Below are positions 22,020-32,586 of a DNA stretch of 64,000 bases, in pieces. Source of the DNA: Nelumbo lutea (lineage: Eukaryota; Streptophyta; Magnoliopsida; Proteales; Nelumbonaceae); assembly GCA_022828595.1 (NCBI GenBank), contig JAKGHH010000007.1:34596356-34660355 (forward strand), in the 5' to 3' direction. The position numbers and the translations under genes were made by a program. Within the stretch, counting starts at the first letter, position 1. Each line of letters starts with the position of its first letter. The notes beneath the pieces were generated by a model, which ran no database searches, was not told where the DNA came from, and saw only the letters and a program-made list of their open reading frames with translations.

Positions 22020-23300
22020 GGGAATAAATGTCACTTTCCCAACTTGAGTAGATCATGCTCCAGCTTGTTTCTTGCAACACCTTTTGTAAGAACATCAGCA
22101 AGCTGCAAGTCAGATGCAACATATGGCAAGCAAACCTAAGGAATGGATCCAGAGGAGCTCTGAAACACCATGTGCCATGGCTCTGTATTCAGCTTCTGCA
22201 CTTGACCTTGCTACAACTGTTTGTTTTTTATTCTTCCATGAAACTATATTACATCCAACAAAAGTGCAAACTCCTGATGTAGATCTCCTGTCATCTAGAC
22301 ACCCTACCCAATCAGCATCTGTGTAAGCCTCTAATTTCAACTGTCCATGGTCAACAAACAATATGCCTCTACCTGGGTGTCCCTTCAAATAGGTAAGTAT
22401 ACTATCAATAGCCTCCCAATGCTGAACTCATGGAGCATACATGTATTGACTCACCACGCTCACTACATAAGAGATGTTTGATCGTGTCATACATAAGTAT
22501 AACAACTGCCCCACTAATCTCTGATACCTCCTAACATCCTTCACTAGTTCACCATCTTAAGCATTTGCCCTGTGGTTCTGATCAATAGATGTATCAACTA
22601 CCTTTGCCCTAAGTTTCCTTGTCTCCTGTAGTAGATCTAGAATATACTTTCTTTGTGAGATGAAGATCCCATGCTTGGACCTTGTCACCTCAATGCCCAG
22701 AAAGTACTTCAGCTCCCTAAGATCCTTAATTTCATACTGTGTGCAAATTCTTCTTTAAGGTATCAATTTCACTCAGATCATTTCCTGTAACTACAATGTC
22801 ATCCACATACACTATCAAAACTGACACCAATAACCACCTCCTCTTCACAAACAAAGTGTGATCAAATTGAGTTTGAGTATAGCCAAATACAACCAATGCA
22901 CTTCTAAACCTGTCAAACCAAGCTTCGGGTGATTACTCCAAACCATATAGAGACTTCTTCAACCTACATACCTTTCCCTTTTCCACATCATTGTAGAAAC
23001 CAGCTGGAAGATCCATATACACCTCTTGCAAATCCCCACTGAGAAAAATATTCTTCACATCAAGTTGGAAGAGTGGCCAAGAGTATGTAGCTGCTAGTGA
23101 AAGAAGAATCTGGAATGAGCTCATCTTTGCCACTAGTGCAAAAATTTCAAAGTAGTCTATGCCATAAGTCTAAGTGTACCCTTTTGCAACCAACCTCGCC
23201 TTATACCTTTCTATACTTCCATCAGCCTTGTACTTCACTGTATAAACCCATCTGCATCAAACTATCTCCTTGCCTTCTGGTAGATCTACAATCTCTCATG
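22020..23300 (-). pseudogene. Copia RT and internally deleted RNase H (TG...CT element)
   Basis: RT pieces: MAKMSSFQILLSLAATYSWP, FQLDVKNIFLSGDL, CRLKKSLYGLE, then a stop-rich stretch holding a YVDD-type motif near 22800 (ATAGTGTATGTGGATGACAT on the minus strand). RNase H starts well (LEAYTDADWVGCLDDRRSTS, KKQTVVARSSAEAEYRAMAH). After about 22110 it jumps to QLADVLTKG-like text close to the end, so the CDNQAA...HIEVDCHF part is missing. An internal deletion of roughly 150 bp is inferred by comparison with the other RNase H copies. Confidence 0.78.
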
Positions 23301-23409
23301 TTCGATTCAATCAAACCTTTCATATCCTCCTACATATCTACCTTCAACTTAGATTTGGAGAGAGCCTCATTAACACCCTTGGGTATAGACACGGAGTCGA
23401 GGGAGGAAA

Positions 23410-25285
23410 GGGAGGCTCGGTAGGAAGAAGGTAATTAACTATAGAAAAGATAGTGTTCGAAGCAATGAGCAATACACTTTCTCTTCCCTTTTTCGAGTGC
23501 AATAGGAAGATCAAGGCCATCTACAATGGGGTTAGGAGCAAGGGTAGTAGTATCAATAGGAACTAAACCATCAGAATAAGGGGCATACCTGGATCACTGT
23601 CAATCGAACCTGGAATCTCCGATGAACCGATAGGGAGTGATGTGGATTCCCCTACTGTGGAATCAACCTCATTGTACAGTCGTAGGTGCTGTTGTGTAAA
23701 ACACTGAGAAACAAGACACAAGGGAGGTGGTAAAGTGGGTGAAATAGGTGGGTCTAACACTAGAGTGGACAAAGGGGTTGGAACCAGAAGTGGTATAGAT
23801 GGCTCACTTCCTTCCCCCAACCGGAAGTGGTATAGAGTGGACAAAGGGTTTGGACCCTCTACGAAAAAAAGATGTGGACTCAAAAAAGGTGACATCCATA
23901 GTAATATATCGACTCCCGAAGACTGGGTCATAGCAACAATACCCCTTCTGATTTCCTGCATACCCAGGAAGGCACAATACTTCGCCTTAGGGTCCAGCTT
24001 TGAGCGGCAAGGACCAAGAACATGGACAGAGCATACACATCCAAACACCCTTAGAGAAATATGGAACATCTCCCCCTCAAGAAAAAGAAAGCTGAATGGA
24101 GTGTTATATCCAAGAACATGAGAAGGCACCCAATTGATCAAGAAACTGTTGTAAGAACTGCATCACCCCAAAAACAAACTAGAACAGTAGAGCTCAACAT
24201 CATGCTTCTTGCAAATTCCACAATTTGTTTGTTCTTCCTTTCTACTACACCATTCTGTTGTGGAGTGTATTGACAACTGCTTTGATGAATTACTCCATGC
24301 TCCGATAGATATGATGCTAGTTTTCTTTTTTTTTAAATATTCCTTGGCATTGTCCGACCTAAACACTTTTCACTCATACCCCAAACTGCGTCAGCACCAT
24401 CTGATGAAACTGTCAAACCAAAGGTGGTACCTCATCACGGGATCTCATCAAATATAGCCAAGAATATCGAGAATAATCATCCATAAACAAAAGGAAATAC
24501 CGATAGCCACCCAGAGAGGAAACATGATATGGCCCCCACACATCAACATGAACAATATCAAAAGCAGAAAAGCATCTTTTATTACTTGTTTTAAAGGAAT
24601 GTCCATAATGCTTTCCAAGTTGGCAACCTTCACACTCCAAACTAGACAAACTGACAGACTCAAACAATTTCGGAAACAAGAAACACAAAGAAGCAAAAGA
24701 CATAAATGCCCTAACCGATTATGCCAAAGCATAAGCTGACCCACTAGCTCTAACTCAATACCCCTGCTGACATGATGACTCTGATGACTAGGAAGCACAT
24801 CAAGAAGATAGATTCCATTCACCTCACGACCACTCCCAATCGCCCTCTTTGATTCTACATCCTACAAAACACAATGACCAGTAGAAAAAAAAAACACTAA
24901 ACAATTCAAATTCTTTGTCAAACTACTAACAAATAAAAGGTTAGTACTCAGTCTAGGGACATGAAGGACAAAGGGTAGGGTAACGGTGTCAGATATCTTG
25001 AGACCCTTTCCCAGCAATGGGAACATCTAATCCATCAACTGTGGAGACTTTATCTCTTCCAAAGTAGAGGTGGTATGAGGAGAAAATGGTGGAAATGTTG
25101 GTCATATGCTCTGAGTCTCCTAAGTCTATAATCCAAGAAGGTCCCTCCTTACCTGTAGTGCAAACATATTTTGCAATGGCATGTGAACTACCTGTATGTG
25201 CAAACGAAGTAGAATGGCTACCTCTTGATCCATCTGTACCTTGATGTCTACCTGATAATGGGTTGGAACTGACTGTATCCCTCAA
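23410..25285 (-). pseudogene. Copia protease and integrase (TG...CT element)
   Basis: The protease active-site region reads SWIIDLGDSEHMTN, so the usual DSG is DLG here. The first Asp remains but the Ser is lost. Integrase is spread over several frames: LECEGCQLGKHYGHS (zinc finger half), IVHVDVWGPYHV, FMDDYSRYSWLYLM, VFRSDNAKEYLKKK, then INWVPSHVLGYNTPFSFL and a long Pro/Ser/Leu-rich tail (HPLSTL...). The region closely follows the outer element at 1-1090 and 5503-6031 and served to locate where that element was split. At least five frame changes are visible. Confidence 0.8.
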
Positions 25286-25599
25286 ATTCAGAAATGCCCA
25301 TATCTCTCCAATTCGGCCCTCACTGCAGCCACTGCAACAAACTCTAGGAAAGTTGTAGTAGGTGGTCCTGATAAGTCACCAGTCACTGCCATATTTACAT
25401 TTCCCTTCTTGTTTCCAAGTCAGCTTAGCACAAGGTGTGGGTAAAGCTTCCAAAAGGTATCTCTGGTATGTTTAGACTTTTTACAGTAGTCATAGATCAG
25501 ATCCTTCTTGTCCTCCTTCCTAGGTTCATTCCACCCTTGTCTCCACTGGGCTTAGGCTTCACTGTGCTAACCATAGTTAACTACTTAAGACTTGGATTT

Positions 25600-26274
25600 C
25601 TCATCATCACATTCCTCCTGCTCTCCTCTCTAGACACAAAGGCATATGCCTGAGAGAGAGTTACACCATCTCTAGAAAGAATATGTTGTCGTGCAATGTC
25701 ATACTCAGGGTTAAGTCCAGCTAGAAACTTAAAAACCCTATTCTTCTCTACCAGCTTCTAATAAGTTGTTGCATCTTTGCTACATTCCCAAACCACAGTC
25801 TCCAAATGATCTTATTTCCTACCATAAGGTTTTGAGAATTGAAAAATAAATAGCAACAGATTTATCTCCCTGCCTGGTAGCAATCACCTGGTTTCTCAAC
25901 TGGTAGGCTCTAGCAACATTCTCATTCTGTGAATAAGTTTCTGCAACTCCATCCCAAATCTCCTTAGTTGTGTTAGCCCATAAAAAGTTTTTACTTATAT
26001 GGGGTAGCATGGAATTGCACAGCCAAGTCATCACCATGTAGTTCTCATGTACCCACCAGGAGTAGTTAGTTTTAGGTTTCTTTTCCTCACTAGTGACATA
26101 TCCTAATTTCCCACAAGCACCAATGGCCATCTTTGCAGATTGTGACCACTCTAAGTAGTTTGTACCATCTATCTTGACTGTAGTGATGGCCCTAGCCCCG
26201 AAGAGGTGTCCAGCACCAATTCTCCCTTGTCTGATTTCACTTCCAAGTTTGTTTCCAACTCCACAACCCTCCAT
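25600..26274 (-). pseudogene. Copia gag (TG...CT element)
   Basis: Gag starts at ATG 26274 (MEGCGVGNKLGSEIRQG) and carries ITTVKIDGTNYLEWSQSAKM, ENYMVMTWLCNSMLPHI and TTKEIWDGVAETYSQNENV, all standard copia gag landmarks. The frame breaks at about 25819. Downstream pieces resembling LAGLNPEYD and a Ser/Arg-rich EESRR segment can be followed to about 25600. It is the same lineage as the gag at 32917, with long shared blocks such as MVMTWLCNSM. Which ATG is used is not certain, because an upstream in-frame ATG exists at 26346. Confidence 0.78.
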
Positions 26275-26754
26275 AACTCCCGAAAAGGATTGAGAAATCA
26301 ATTTGAGATGAAAAGATAGGTATTTATCTCCTTCAAAAAACCTCAAACACCTTTATGGTACCCTAGAAGCCCATCCCTCCAAAGATTCCTTTTTTCCATA
26401 GGAACAGGAAAAGAGAGAGAAGAGGTTGTCGCTCCCTCCAAAGGCCTCCAAAAAAGTTGGGACTTGAACCGCCCCCTTTAGAAAAACTCAAGGAACCCTA
26501 GAAAACTAGAGCGCCACTTCCTAGGTCAAAATTGAAGAGTACTACTAAATCAGGACTCTCTCCCTTTCTCTAGTTCTTTCTGATTTTGGTGTTAAACCCT
26601 AGACCAGCTACAAGGGATTGCAAATCCACCTAAAAATCCAAGAACTGGGCTTACCTGAAGTCTTCGATCAGCCCTTTACCTCATCACGTAGTTGGCTGAT
26701 CTAGGGTTGCATGATGGAGCAGCTTAAGAAATCTTTGAACTTGCTCTGGTACCA

Positions 26755-26987
26755 AGTAGAAAAGTTTTGATAACCTGTTTTGACATAAAATCTGTAAAAA
26801 GACAGAAGAAAAAGAAGAGAAAGAAGAGAGGAAAAGGTTTCTGCTAGAAAGAAAGAGAAGAGAGATAGAAGAGAATGGGGAGAAGCCAAAAATCTAATAT
26901 GATTGCCCCTTTCATTAGATTATATACTCATAAAATAAAGTGTACAAGTACAAGTATGACCTTAGTAAGTCGGCCCACAACTCAACA
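26755..26987 (-). repeat. 5' LTR, TG...CT ends, with a 99-bp deletion
   Basis: 233 bp. It matches the 3' LTR except for a missing segment after AAGTCGG. The primer site TGGTACCAGAGC (minus strand, 26743-26754) is adjacent. Confidence 0.87.
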
Positions 26988-27239
26988 ATGTGGTTCAAAC
27001 AATGTAATTTCAACCACACTACAATGGAGTCTAGTAGATCCAAACACACCAAACCATGTGAAATACAAAATACCACACTAATGAACACTCCCTTAATGGG
27101 CCTGCAGTAAAGCCCATTTGAACAGACAACAAGCCCTAAAAGAGTTAAGCATGTGTTATAAAGGCCCACTTAGTCTACAAGGAGAATACAAATTGTACTT
27201 CCTTTTGTCATGGACATGGAAACCACCTAATTATTTGAA

Positions 27240-28380
27240 GTAGTTTTGATCTTCAATCCTTAATAATCTTGACAATCAATTTTGATAAATATTTTTTGAT
27301 AAACACCACTTTTGATTTTGATAAATATTTGATTATTGATCTTTACAGGTTCTATATGATGATCAACACTTGGAGATCATTGGAATCATTATCTTGATAA
27401 TTCAAATTTTTATGTTAATATTTATGAGTTCTATATGATGGTCCACATTTGGGGATCCTCAAAACCTTTGATCTTGATTAATCTTCATAAATCTTTGATC
27501 TTTAAGTATCCATCATGATAATTCTTTTAATCTTTGATTTTTGATGCTATATAATCTTTGTTGATGATGGTCTATGCTTAGAGATCATCAAACTATTGAT
27601 CTTGATTAGCTTTATGAATCTTTAAATTTTAATCATCTATCTTGATAATTCTTAAAATCGTCGATTGTTGATTTTAACCTTGGTAAGTTTTATATGATGA
27701 TCTACAGCTAGAGATCATCAGAACCACTGATCTTAAACATTCTTTATAAATTGTTCATTTTAACTCATAATATTGATGGATGTTCAAATCTTTCGTTCAT
27801 CATCATAATCTTTACATATTTTGTATGATGATCTTTAGGATTCTTAATTGTCAATCTTGGTTCTCATCTTTAAGTGTGATATACACCCAAAGATAGGAAT
27901 GATAATGAGACAGGATTGGGGAGGGGATCATATTCCCCATTCTTAACCCTGATTTAGAAATAAATCCCCGTCCCCGACCCCAATCACCGCCGCCAGGGAT
28001 AAAAATTGTTCTCTATCCCTGATTCCCAACAGAGGTAGATTCCCTATAGGGACCCAAATCCACAAAAGTTTTTAATTAACAAAATTTTTTGAAAAATAAA
28101 TTTACTTAAAATGGAAGAAATTTTAAAAATATAAATAATATTTTAAACATATATATATATAATCAAGGTCGGGGTGGGGTGGGGACTTCATTCCCCATCT
28201 AGTCAGGGAGGTCGTGTACCCAATGGGGATGGGGAAAATTGACATCCCTACCTAGAGATCACTACAACCTTTGAATTAATTCTTTGACCTTTGGTCGTGA
28301 TCTACACCTAGAGATCACCTTAGATCTTCAAAGCTTGTAGTTATGATCTTAATATAGAGATCACCATGGTGGAACAAGAG
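27240..28380. repeat. Diverged repeat field with TATATGATGATC and AGAGATCATC units
   Basis: The phrase TATATGATGATCTACAxxTxGAGATCATC recurs at about 27352, 27433, 27550, 27690 and 27822, and again at about 28296 and 28340, with irregular spacing of roughly 80-140 bp. The copies are diverged. No coding signal. Confidence 0.6.
27894..28250. mobile_element. hAT-like non-autonomous TIR element inserted in the repeat field
   Basis: Ends TAGGAATGATAAT and, inverted, TAGGGATGTCAATT. The flanks CCCAAAGA (27886-27893) and CCTAGAGA (28251-28258) agree in 6 of 8 bases. The ends are rich in GGGGATGGGG-type words, and the inside is AT-rich. The insert interrupts a repeat unit that resumes after it. Confidence 0.6.
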
Positions 28381-28439
28381 TATCCCACACTTGTTTTGTA
28401 GGGAAAGGGGTAGGGACAACAACAGAACCAAGTAAAGCA

Positions 28440-29387
28440 TTGAAAAACGAAGAGCAAGAAAATATCCCTGAGGACTCTGACCATATTCTATTATTTGGGC
28501 AAGACTAGCCTAGAAAAACAACATCCAACAAAGAGAACAACTCATTTTCAAAAGCCACTTCTGAGTCTCTCAACCCGCTCCTCAAACCCAAGTCCCAAGA
28601 ACCCTCATTCACATGAAAAGAAGAAATAACCTTCAATTTGTTTAAAGATAAAGAATACATAACTAGGAACCTATCCTTAAGAGGAGCATTCCCAACCCAA
28701 TTGTCTTCCCAAAACAAAATTTTATTACCTGAGCAAGCATCATACCTTATGAACGGTTGAAAAGAAGGTAGGAATCCAATTATTGCTTTCCATGGGGATA
28801 AATGAGGGGCCCTGGGGTCGATGCCAGCATCCCATCCATTTGCTGCCATACCATGAATGCTCCCAACCACTTAATGCCACAAGCTCTCCTACTCTAAGAG
28901 TAATCTCCATAACCACTTTCCTAACAAGACTAGGTTTCTTAACCTGATATAACCAAATGCCTAAACCACCATCCTCTCGCTTCCCAGTGACAATTTCCCA
29001 CTTCACTAGATGATCCTTCTTTGATTCACCCGGTTCCCAAAGAAATCCCTCATCAGCTTTTCAATTTGACTTGCTACCTTAGCAAGGATCTTGAAAGTGA
29101 ACAAGAAATATACCGGTAGGTTGGCCAGAGTAGACATGATTAGAGTGATTCTACCCCCTAGTGAGATGTAATTTCTCTTCCAACTTGGTAATTTCTTTGT
29201 GATTCTTTCCAAAACTGGGTCCCAAAAACTCTCTAACCTAGGATTAACCCTAGAGGGAAACCCAAATATATCAAAGGCCAGTCACTTACCCCACAACCTA
29301 AAGATGTTGCCACAGGTAACACCTCTTCTTCTTGCCTATTTATTCCCGCTACACAGCTCTTATTTCAATTGACTTTCAAGTTAGAGA
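28440..29387 (-). mobile_element. L1-type LINE fragment (RT C-terminus and beyond)
   Basis: Minus-strand order: the RT C-terminal part (LTSLGCG-like text, WPLIYLGFPLG, about 29290-29230); ITKKLPSWKRNYISLGGRIT and LIMSTLANLPVYFLF (29212 onward); KLMRDFFG; then EIVTGKREDGGLGIWLYQ, GSIHGMAANGWDAGID, SPWKAIIGFLPSFQPFIRYD and FWEDNWVGNAPLKDRF. This is the typical plant L1 text between RT and RNase H. A frameshift near 29006 and another near 28870 break it. Neither the 5' end nor the RNase H is present. Confidence 0.85.
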
Positions 29388-29414
29388 CCCATCTGTAAAA
29401 TAAAGAGATCTGAA

Positions 29415-29505
29415 GGAATTTTTCACACAAAAAAGCTGCCCTCAGATTCAAACCTACATCTCATGCTTGCCAGCCTGAGATTTTATCATTGCACCAAGTA
29501 ATGGC
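29415..29505 (-). mobile_element. tRNA-derived SINE with a long target duplication
   Basis: The 91-bp insert lies between two 27-bp direct repeats (29388-29414 and 29506-29532) that differ at one base. On the minus strand it reads like a tRNA: an A-box-like TTGGTGCAATGATAAA and a B-box-like AGGTTTGAATCTGAGG, followed by a T-run. This is the layout of a Pol III promoter, expected of a SINE. A whole tRNA cannot be folded from it with confidence. Confidence 0.65.
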
Positions 29506-29837
29506 CCCATCTGTAAAATACAGAGATCTGAACTCATAACTAATCCAGGCTTGATTTCTCCACTATATGATGTCATTCTGATTATCGAAATATAATTTCA
29601 GATCTGGTTTCACTGCTATACCTTATACACCACCTATTTCCGAACTTAGAACACCCAAACAAAACAAGTAACTAATTTTGTGGTTTACTGATATACTAGA
29701 AACCAGACCTGACACTTGCTTTAAAACATATAACACCAAATCAGATTTCAGAATTTGGACTGGGAATTACTTGATAATCACTGCTACAGGTAGACAACAC
29801 ACATGCATCACCAATTCTGCTATATATACCAGCACAT

Positions 29838-30350
29838 ATGTCTGCAATCTGTAATCAATTTCTAGGTGGGGTCTTCAGGAACTTTGAAGGCAGGGTGGTG
29901 ACTTTATTCAGGGCCTACTGGAGTAGGAAATTCTTTGAAAGCTTAATTGAAGGCCATGTTGCAAGGCCTAAAATTAGAAAAGCAATTGGGTTTCCAACAG
30001 TTAGAGGTGGAAGGAGACTCAAAGTTTATTATCTTATGGGCAAAGTGCAGCAGACATGTTCCCTGGATATTTAGGCATTCTTTTAGGGAAGTGGAAAGTA
30101 TTTCAAAGAATTGGCGAAACAGGATTCATGTAGCCAACCCCATATAGTTGGGATAAGGCATGGATGATGATGATGGTGATGAAACTATTTCAAAGGACTT
30201 GAATGTTCAATTTAAGTGGGCGAAAAGAACTGCAAACAGGATGGCGTCATGAGACAGGAACCATTTTGGGCATCATTGTAAACTTGTTATTGGGTTGATT
30301 ATTAATCGCAATTTTCAGTTAATAAAATTTTCCTTTCTGATTAAAAAAAA
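29838..30350 (+). mobile_element. L1 LINE 3' end: RNase H remnant and poly(A)
   Basis: The plus strand encodes the plant L1 RNase H tail: LGGVFRNFEGRVVTLF, then MLQGLKLEKQLGFQQLEVEG, DSKFIILWAKCSRHVPWIF, and after a small insertion QFKWAKRTANRMAS. It ends with AATAAAATTTTCC and a run of nine A at 30342-30350, the retroposed poly(A) tail. The 5' truncation is near 29838. A separate 77-bp retroposon sits inside it. Confidence 0.75.
30109..30185 (+). mobile_element. Tiny RTE 3'-end insertion with 10-bp TSD
   Basis: This 77-bp insert lies between TATTTCAAAG (30099-30108) and TATTTCAAAG (30186-30195). It holds the RTE 3'-end signature TCATGTAGCCAACCCC and AGTTGGGATAAGGC, then an ATG-repeat tail. 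It splits the L1 RNase H frame, which resumes on the other side. Confidence 0.78.
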
Positions 30351-31280
30351 AATCAATTGCTAGCATCATTCTTCTATTACACAGTTTCTGAAAATTTAAT
30401 CTCTTTTTATATAGCCACCAACCACCACAAGCATACCCCTCTTTGATTTCTCAAACAGGGAATCTTACCACAATCTCACGCACAGCACATCCACTGCTTT
30501 TGACCATTTAAAAACACACCAAATTACACACTATTTCTGATCAAACTCTAATACAAGGAAAAGCACCAATACCATGTAATCAAATCTATGGTCTCTTATT
30601 TATAAAACATTAAGAAAACAGAAAATAGGAAAAGAAAGAAGAGATGGAGGAGAAGAAGAAGAGCAGTTTTGATGGGGAGGAAAAATTAACTCCTACCTGC
30701 ATCAGGTTGTTATTTATAAAAGGAAACTGATTGCATTAGGAAAATTTATTTTTTATTTGATCAATACATTATATTAGGAAAAATTATTAATCTACCCTAA
30801 GTAAAATATGAGTGGATGGACATAAATGCCCTGCCACCCACTCTCTCTAAGCAAACATGTAGTATTCTAACAGAACTCAAAATACAAACATAGACATACA
30901 TACGTGGACCAATCAATCCATCAGTCACTATTCGATGGCCTGCCAAATCTCTCAAAACAAATTGTAGTAGGATTATGCTAGCCATCCAATAGATAGCATT
31001 ACTCCATATTTTCAAATGATTGCTTAAGATCATGTAATACATGCAATGTTAGGGGAAATAATCCAAGAGAACCTGTTGATGGGCTGCAAAGTTCAACAAG
31101 ATGGAATGCCATCTATGTCAGAAGTGCGGGAGTAAGCAGTTTCTTTGATATGTTGCATTACTAAATAATGCTACAAGTAATTTAATCTAAGGAAAAAAAA
31201 TGCACTTTTTGGTATTTATGCATTTAACCCTTTAGACAGGAAAAGAAAATGAGCACATGAAATAGTATAGTTGTTAAACG
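30351..31280. other. Intron sequence; possible decayed LTR, otherwise nothing
   Basis: 30560-30800 has an LTR-like look (AATACCATGTAATC, purine-rich GAGGAGAAGAAGAAGAGC), but no partner, primer site or duplication is visible. No coding regions. Confidence 0.4.
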
Positions 31281-31287
31281 GAAGAAC

Positions 31288-31334
31288 CTTTCTCTTTTTG
31301 CTGCTCCTTTTCTTCAAATCCTTGTCCTTCCTAT
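31288..31334 (-). CDS. RS-rich host gene, 47-bp basic linker exon
   Basis: This small exon follows the acceptor CCATGCAG. With the single base carried over from the previous exon it encodes 16 residues, DRKDKDLKKRSSKKRK, an extremely basic stretch that could serve as a nuclear localisation signal. The donor is GAAAG followed by GTTCTTCC, a weaker GT site. It ends in phase 0, matching the last exon at 12038, so the protein reads KKRK-HSRRRSSES across a 19.2-kb intron. The exon is too short to be found by open-frame length. It is supported by phase, splice sites and composition, and by lying 94 bp from the previous exon. Confidence 0.78.
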
Positions 31335-31428
31335 CTGCATGGACATGTGTCAAATCAAGAAAAGAAGCTACTTAAAATACTACAAATAAAAAGAACTTGG
31401 CATACTGCACTTCTTAACTTATACTTAC
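31335..31428 (-). other. Short 94-bp intron of the host gene
   Basis: It runs from GTAAGTAT to CCATGCAG and has a T-rich 3' part. Its size is normal for a plant intron. Confidence 0.78.
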
Positions 31429-31570
31429 CTTTTTTGTGACCAGACTTACTGCTAGAATGGTTTCTCCCATGGGCAAGCTTGCTTGCCCTTTCAGCATCTA
31501 ATTGAGCTCTGTATTCTCTCATCATCCTATCTTTATCTGCCTCCAACTCTCCTTTTCTTGCTTCATCTTC
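31429..31570 (-). CDS. RS-rich host gene, charged middle exon (EDEARKGELEADK...)
   Basis: This 142-bp exon begins after the acceptor TTATCTAG and encodes 47 residues plus one base. Landmarks are EDEARKGELEADKDRMM, REYRAQLDAERASKLAHGRN and HSSSKSGHKK. The residue pattern suggests a single charged alpha helix followed by a Ser/His/Lys-rich linker. The donor is excellent: AAAAAAG followed by GTAAGTAT. The exon ends in phase 1, and its last G joins AT of the next exon to make GAT (Asp). The intron on its 3' side is only 94 bp, in sharp contrast with the 30.7-kb intron on its 5' side. A longer open frame runs through the donor but departs at once into unrelated sequence, which supports splicing there. 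Confidence 0.88.
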
Positions 31571-31848
31571 CTAGATAAGTAAATTATCAGTCAGCATGTG
31601 TAAAAATGGGATTCAGAATTGAAGGTACATAGTATAAACAACATGGAAACAGGGAATTATTCCAGCACAATGTTTTAAAATGTGGAGGGGCATGATGCAA
31701 GATGTTCCACTAGCTGGAGGCATCAGGCGTAGTTCAGAACATAAGAGGCATAAGCCTCTCAAGTACAAGGAGGCATAAGCCTCCTAAAGAGGAGGAAGAA
31801 TAAGAAGAGGAAGGGATTTCATTTTGTTTTTCTATTTTTGTTTCATTT

Positions 31849-32137
31849 TGTAGTGATACAGTGGACCAGACCTGATATATTTACGTGTGGTCCCATAAGT
31901 TCAGTCTTTTGTTGCTTATGTTTGCTTTCTTGTACTGTTATAGGTAGCAGGGCATTTCTGTCCTTTAACCTAATGTTATGTTAAACACATATAAATAATA
32001 CTGCTTAGGGCAGCAGTAATGTAACATTTTTCGCCCATTTCTCTCTTGTTCTTCTACGTTCTTCTCTCTTCTTCTTCTCTTTGATTTCTGGGTTACTTTT
32101 CAACCTAAAAGTTCTGCTAACAGCAGTAACTTCAACT
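31849..32137 (+). repeat. 5' LTR, TG...CT ends
   Basis: 289 bp. Its 3' part is repeated at about 32249-32474 as part of a tandem duplication. The repeated part carries AAATAATACTGCTTAGGGC and the CT-rich stretch. Confidence 0.88.
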
Positions 32138-32586
32138 TGGTATCAGAGCAGGTTTAGTTCTGCTCGTGAATCTCATGTGAGCTCTTACCAGCCGGCTACA
32201 TGAGATTTTAATGGGGCTGGAGATTTAGTTCTGTCCATGGCCTGATTCTTGTTGCTTATGTTCGCTTTCTTGTACTGTTATAGGTAGCAGGGCATTTCTG
32301 TCCTTTAACCTAATGTTATGTTAAACACATATAAATAATACTGCTTAGGGCAGCAGTAATGTAACATTTTTCGCCCATTTCTCTCTTGTTCTTCTACGTT
32401 CTTCTCTCTTCTTCTCTTCGATTTCTGGGTTACTTTTCAACCTAAAAGTTCTGCTAACAGCAGTAACTTCAACTTGGTATCAGAGCAGGTTTAGTTCTGC
32501 TCGTGAATCTCATGTGAGCTCTTACCAGCCGGCTACATGAGATTTTAATGGGGCTGGAGATTTAGTTCTGTCCATGGCCTGATTCT
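31910..32586 (+). repeat. Tandem duplication (about 337 bp) of LTR end, primer site and leader
   Basis: Copy one runs from TTGTTGCTTATG at about 31910 to GGCCTGATTC at 32247. Copy two repeats it at 32248-32586 with few changes. Primer sites TGGTATCAGAGC are at 32138-32149 and 32475-32486. Confidence 0.88.
32138..32149 (+). other. tRNA primer binding site (first copy)
   Basis: TGGTATCAGAGC directly after the 5' LTR. A second identical site lies at 32475-32486. Confidence 0.88.

Larger units (their letters stand above)
21674..26987 (-). mobile_element. Ty1/copia retrotransposon with non-canonical TG...CT LTR ends
   Basis: The flanking duplication is ATGTG on both sides (21669-21673, 26988-26992). 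That fixes the LTR borders at AGTAGAAAAG...CTCAACA on the plus strand, so in sense orientation the LTR starts TG and ends CT. The primer site abuts the same border, confirming it. LTRs are 332 and 233 bp; the right one lacks about 99 bp. Coding regions are decayed. Confidence 0.92.
21382..27092. mobile_element. Tourist-like TIR element (TTA TSD) split by a copia insertion
   Basis: The left end is GGCGGTGTTCTGTATTGTGG and the inverted right end is GGGAGTGTTCATTAGTGTGG. TTA lies at both flanks (21379-21381, 27093-27095). A TTA duplication is the mark of PIF/Harbinger (Tourist) elements. Removing the copia element and its target duplication leaves about 390 bp with no coding sequence. Confidence 0.65.
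12039..31287 (-). other. Giant intron (about 19.2 kb) of the host gene
   Basis: It lies between the donor GTTCTTCC at 31287 and the acceptor TTTACAG at 12039. It carries an RTE LINE, two copia elements, two TIR elements, L1 pieces and a SINE, all listed separately. Confidence 0.78.
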
